This document shows positions 26,592 to 29,339 of a stretch of 29,339 bases of DNA, piece after piece. The notes under the pieces were generated by a model that had not been told where the DNA came from, did no database searches, and saw only the letters and a list, made by a program, of their open reading frames with translations. Each line of letters begins with the position of its first letter. Position 1 is the first letter of the stretch. This DNA is from a virus, in IMG/VR virus record IMGVR_UViG_3300042882_000202, positions 1 through 29,339 of that record, one strand, 5' to 3'. The position numbers were made by a program, and so were the translations under genes.

Positions 26592-26611
26592 TTTGCGTCT
26601 TTGTGTCTAAT
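26592..26611 (+). repeat. 20-base box shared with the 6.6-kb region
   Basis: TTTGCGTCTTTGTGTCTAAT matches 6620-6639 in 18 of 20 bases, and its CGTCTTTGTGTC part is an exact inverted copy of 6546-6557. It lies in the 58-base leader of the primase-helicase gene, so it could be an operator for that gene or a second replication-protein site. Confidence 0.65.
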
Positions 26612-26628
26612 ATAAAAACAATTAAAAA

Positions 26629-28983
26629 ATGAATATTTCAGTTTTCAAATCACTTTATAAAAGTGACGACGTACCTTTTGAGGTTGACGTGTTGAAAGTT
26701 TTAGCACGAATCAAAAATGGAACGTCAAAAGATAAAATTATTAAAATTCGCAAAATGAATGATTGCGAAGAAAAAAAGAACTTGAAAAATTCTTTGCTTT
26801 CAATTCTATTCAATGGAACTTTTTCAGCACGAAACGACAATTCATTGATTGAGCATTCCGGACTTTGTATTTTAGATTTTGACAAATACGAATCCATAGA
26901 AAAACAAAACGAAGAACGTCAAAAACTTATGAATTGCGAATTCGTGTTTTCGGTTTTTGAATCACCAAGCGGAAACGGATTGAAAGCATTGATTCGAATT
27001 CCAAAATGTGACAAAGAAACTCACAAACGTTATTTCAAATCATTTGGCGAATATTTTGAAAGCGATTATTTCGATTTCAAGAATTCAAATTTAAGTCGTG
27101 TTTGTTTTGAAAGTTATGATCCGGACTTGTATATAAATGAAGAAGCAAAAGTTTGGGAAAAATTAACCGAAGAAGAAGGACATTCAGTTTTTGAACGAAA
27201 TCCAATTTTGCCGTTGACGGACGAAGACGAAATCATTCGTCGTTTGTTGAAATGGTGGGATAGCAAATTCGGTTTCAAATCAGGTGAACGAAACAACAAC
27301 CTTTTCATTTTAGCGAACGCGCTTTGTGAATATGGAATAAACCAAGACTATGCGTTCAATTATGTTAATGCAAACGTTGTGTTTGGTGATTTTTCAGAAA
27401 ACGAATTGTTGACGCTTTTCAAATCGGCTTATAAACGTGCAACGTTCAATTCAAAGTATTTTGAAGACATTAACAAAATAGAACGAATCAAATCGAATTT
27501 GTCAAAAGGAATCCCAAAAAAAGACATAGCAAATTTGCTGAAAATCGACGAAACAATTATTGACGAAGTAAAAGAAATAAACGACGACGACGACTTTTGG
27601 AACAAATTCGAAGATAAAAAAGGAAATGTGACAATAAAAATTGATTCACTAAAATACAAATACTGGCTTGAACGAAAAGGATTTAAGAAATATTATCCGG
27701 AATCGGCAACAAATCCGACGTTTGTTCATATAAAATCAAACAAGGTGACACAATCGAGCGTTGATATTATCAAAGACGTTGTGTTGAAGTTTCTTTTAGA
27801 ACGCAACGAAATTGAAGTTTTCAATTTTTGTTCAAAGTCGGCGCAATTATTTAGTGACTATTATTTAACAATGCTTGAATCAATTGACTTGAAAATGATA
27901 AAAGATTCAAGAAATGAAGCATTCATTCCGTTTCAAAATGGTATTGTAAAAATCACAAAAAACAAAGTTGAATTGATTGACTTTATAGACGTTGACGGCT
28001 ACATTTGGGAAAACCAAATAATCAATCGCGATTTTGTGGAATCAAAAGACATTGAAAATGATTTCAAAAATATGGTTGCAAAGGTTTCAGCGGACGACCA
28101 AAAGCGAATCAATGCGTTGGAACATACACTTGGATATTTGATTCACTCGTTTAAAGATAAAACCGACCAAAAAGCAATCATAATAAATGACCAAGAAATT
28201 GACGACAATCCAAACGGCGGATCTGGCAAATCATTAATGATTTCAGCATTGTCAAATTTTAAAAAGGTTGTAAAGATTGACGGCAAGTCGTTCGATTCTA
28301 AAAAAGGCGATTTCGTTTATCAACGTGTCACGTTGGACACTCAAATTTTAGCATTCGACGACGTGAAAAAGAACTTTGATTTTGAACAATTGTTTTCAAT
28401 TATTACGGAAGGAATCGCAATCAATAGAAAAAACAAAGACGAAATATTTATTCCGTTTGAACGTTCACCGAAAATCATAATTACGACAAATTATGTCATC
28501 AATGGAAGTGGAACATCACACGACCGAAGAAGACACGAAATTGAGTTCTTCCAATACTTCAACGGCAAACGAAATCCATTGACCGAATACGGACGTTTAT
28601 TGTTTGATTCCTGGGAAACGGAAGATTGGATAAAATTTGACAATTATATGATTTCAAACTTGAAAAAGTTTTTAAAGAATGGTCTTGTTGAATCGGTTTC
28701 AATCAATGCAGACATCAAACGATTAATTCAGTCAACCAATAAAGATTTTTACGACTGGGTAATTGACGGAAATCTTCCGGAAAACGTTCGCGTTTATAAT
28801 ACGGAAATAATGGCTAAATTTACAAATGAATACAAATCATTCGGACTTATGAATTCAAAAACATTCTTGAAATGGATTCACGAATATTGTAAATTTAACG
28901 ATTACGAAATTGACAAAGACAAAGATCACGTCGGACGATTTTTTATAATTAAAACAAACAAAATTGAAGACGTTCCATTTTAA
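26629..28983 (+). CDS. Primase-helicase (VirE-N/BT4734-like plus SF3 helicase)
   Basis: This is a 784-residue replication protein. The N-terminal part (GLCILDFDKYESIEKQ, residues about 78-93, and FVFSVFESPSGNGLKALIRI, 105-124) has the look of the VirE N-terminal/BT4734-like domain found with primases in Bacteroidota mobile elements. The C-terminal half is a superfamily 3/D5-like helicase: Walker A NPNGGSGKS (527-535), Walker B ILAFDD (573-578), sensor IITTN (617-621) and an arginine-finger region HDRRRHEIEF (631-640). Such proteins open DNA and may make primers at the origin. The C-terminal tip reads EDVPF, like the acidic SSB tail. It is preceded by the shared box at 26592 and is the largest early gene. 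Confidence 0.88.
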   Translation: MNISVFKSLYKSDDVPFEVDVLKVLARIKNGTSKDKIIKIRKMNDCEEKKNLKNSLLSILFNGTFSARNDNSLIEHSGLCILDFDKYESIEKQNEERQKLMNCEFVFSVFESPSGNGLKALIRIPKCDKETHKRYFKSFGEYFESDYFDFKNSNLSRVCFESYDPDLYINEEAKVWEKLTEEEGHSVFERNPILPLTDEDEIIRRLLKWWDSKFGFKSGERNNNLFILANALCEYGINQDYAFNYVNANVVFGDFSENELLTLFKSAYKRATFNSKYFEDINKIERIKSNLSKGIPKKDIANLLKIDETIIDEVKEINDDDDFWNKFEDKKGNVTIKIDSLKYKYWLERKGFKKYYPESATNPTFVHIKSNKVTQSSVDIIKDVVLKFLLERNEIEVFNFCSKSAQLFSDYYLTMLESIDLKMIKDSRNEAFIPFQNGIVKITKNKVELIDFIDVDGYIWENQIINRDFVESKDIENDFKNMVAKVSADDQKRINALEHTLGYLIHSFKDKTDQKAIIINDQEIDDNPNGGSGKSLMISALSNFKKVVKIDGKSFDSKKGDFVYQRVTLDTQILAFDDVKKNFDFEQLFSIITEGIAINRKNKDEIFIPFERSPKIIITTNYVINGSGTSHDRRRHEIEFFQYFNGKRNPLTEYGRLLFDSWETEDWIKFDNYMISNLKKFLKNGLVESVSINADIKRLIQSTNKDFYDWVIDGNLPENVRVYNTEIMAKFTNEYKSFGLMNSKTFLKWIHEYCKFNDYEIDKDKDHVGRFFIIKTNKIEDVPF

Positions 28984-28993
28984 AAATAAATAT

Positions 28994-29251
28994 ATGATTG
29001 AAGAAAAAAAAGAAATAATTTATTGCAATTTAACTTTAAAAAAAGGAAAAGAAATAATTGAATTGAAAAATGTTGTTTATAAATACAATGACGGATTTTT
29101 TAAAAATTCAAGATTAGGAATAAAAGATCCTTTACAAGTTTTAAAAGTTGAAAAAATTGTTAGTTTAGGATTTGAAAACAAATTAAAATCTTATACCGAA
29201 GTAAAAAAATCAAATGAAAAACGTAATAAAATAACCGGAGTATATGAATAA
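28994..29251 (+). CDS. Hypothetical protein, 85 residues
   Basis: The start is ATG 28994, 10 bases after the primase-helicase stop; the frame also runs upstream into that gene. The protein is lysine-rich with beta-like strands (EKKEIIYCNLTLKKGKEIIE, then LKNVVYKYNDGFFKNS) and a basic end (KKSNEKRNKITGVYE). I recognise no family. Its stop overlaps the methyltransferase start (ATGAATAA at 29244), so the two are co-translated. Confidence 0.65.
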   Translation: MIEEKKEIIYCNLTLKKGKEIIELKNVVYKYNDGFFKNSRLGIKDPLQVLKVEKIVSLGFENKLKSYTEVKKSNEKRNKITGVYE

Positions 29252-29339
29252 TTTAGAATTAAATAAAATATATTGCGAAAGCAATTTAGAAACAATGGCA
29301 AAAATGCCTAATGACTTTGTAGATTTAGTTATTACAAGT
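29244..29339 (+). CDS. DNA methyltransferase, N-terminal part (gene cut by window edge)
   Basis: The first 32 residues of a DNA methyltransferase are visible: NNLELNKIYCESNLETMAKM, then PNDFVDLVITS. This matches the N-terminus of beta-class enzymes, where a 'I-xxGDxLExMxxxPDxxVDLVxTSPPY' segment leads to the catalytic motif; the window stops just before PPY. The complete enzyme at 1182 has the same build (NKIKITNEDNMLLMARYPDN, then FDLAIVDPPY). TS before PPY suggests an N4-cytosine-type motif. The C-terminal part of a methyltransferase lies at 1-302, and the two probably belong to one gene across a circular junction with the middle missing. Confidence 0.8.
   Translation, partial: MNNLELNKIYCESNLETMAKMPNDFVDLVITS

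Noticed and set aside
1-29339. tRNA genes, CRISPR arrays, insertion sequences, integrase or repressor genes
   Set aside because: I looked for cloverleaf-type sequences, regularly spaced long repeats, transposase and recombinase motifs and found none. This is a reading by eye and could miss divergent cases.

Overview
The window reads as most of the genome of a small tailed bacteriophage (siphovirus-type) that infects a member of the Bacteroidota, probably a flavobacterium. The evidence is very AT-rich DNA (about one third G+C by eye), A-rich leaders in place of Shine-Dalgarno sites, sequences close to the Bacteroidota promoter (TTTG, spacer, TAnnTTTG), and protein types I know from Bacteroidota phages: the XkdF-like protease, the DUF6712-like connector and the VirE-N/helicase protein. 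Every gene I accept is on the + strand. Genes are packed with 1-60 base overlaps, often of the ATGA or ATGAnTAA type.

Layout. (1) 1-6426: the 3' part of a DNA methyltransferase, a DUF5664-like protein, a second methyltransferase, an SF2-type helicase, a VRR-NUC nuclease, a sigma-70-like factor, a putative small terminase and the large terminase, with several tiny genes between them. (2) 6427-6930: the only long non-coding region. It holds a promoter-like site followed by a strong terminator, a cluster of TTTGCGTC repeats in both orientations with a 17-bp perfect inverted repeat, and a 25-bp perfect palindrome. (3) 6931-19622: virion genes. These are a tail assembly chaperone with a probable -1 frameshift, tail completion proteins, two large tail proteins, tape measure, protease/scaffold, major capsid, tail tube, a portal fused to a MuF-like domain, and a head-tail connector. 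Tail genes precede head genes, which is unusual. (4) 19624-23001: fibre-type proteins and a lysis cassette (holin-like proteins, GH24 endolysin, overlapping spanin-like pair). (5) 23036-24157: a metallophosphoesterase. (6) 24158-29339: a regulatory gap and the replication genes: an SSB-like protein, a DnaA domain IV-like protein, a primase-helicase, and the first 32 codons of a methyltransferase.

The methyltransferase start at the right edge and the methyltransferase end at the left edge fit together as one gene with its middle missing. The map is therefore probably circular or circularly permuted, with a few hundred bases absent. On that reading there are two co-directional transcription units. 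The replication/packaging unit runs from 24279 through the junction to the terminator at 6497-6527. The virion/lysis unit runs from 6931 to about 24157. Both begin just downstream of a copy of the same palindromic operator-like element.

The most interesting non-coding signal is the TTTGCGTC / CGTCTTTnnGTC motif family. It is clustered at 6546-6791 and recurs at 26512-26611, next to a phage gene that looks like the DNA-binding domain of DnaA without its ATPase. This suggests an iteron-like origin or replication control system. I saw no integrase, repressor, tRNA, CRISPR array or insertion sequence.
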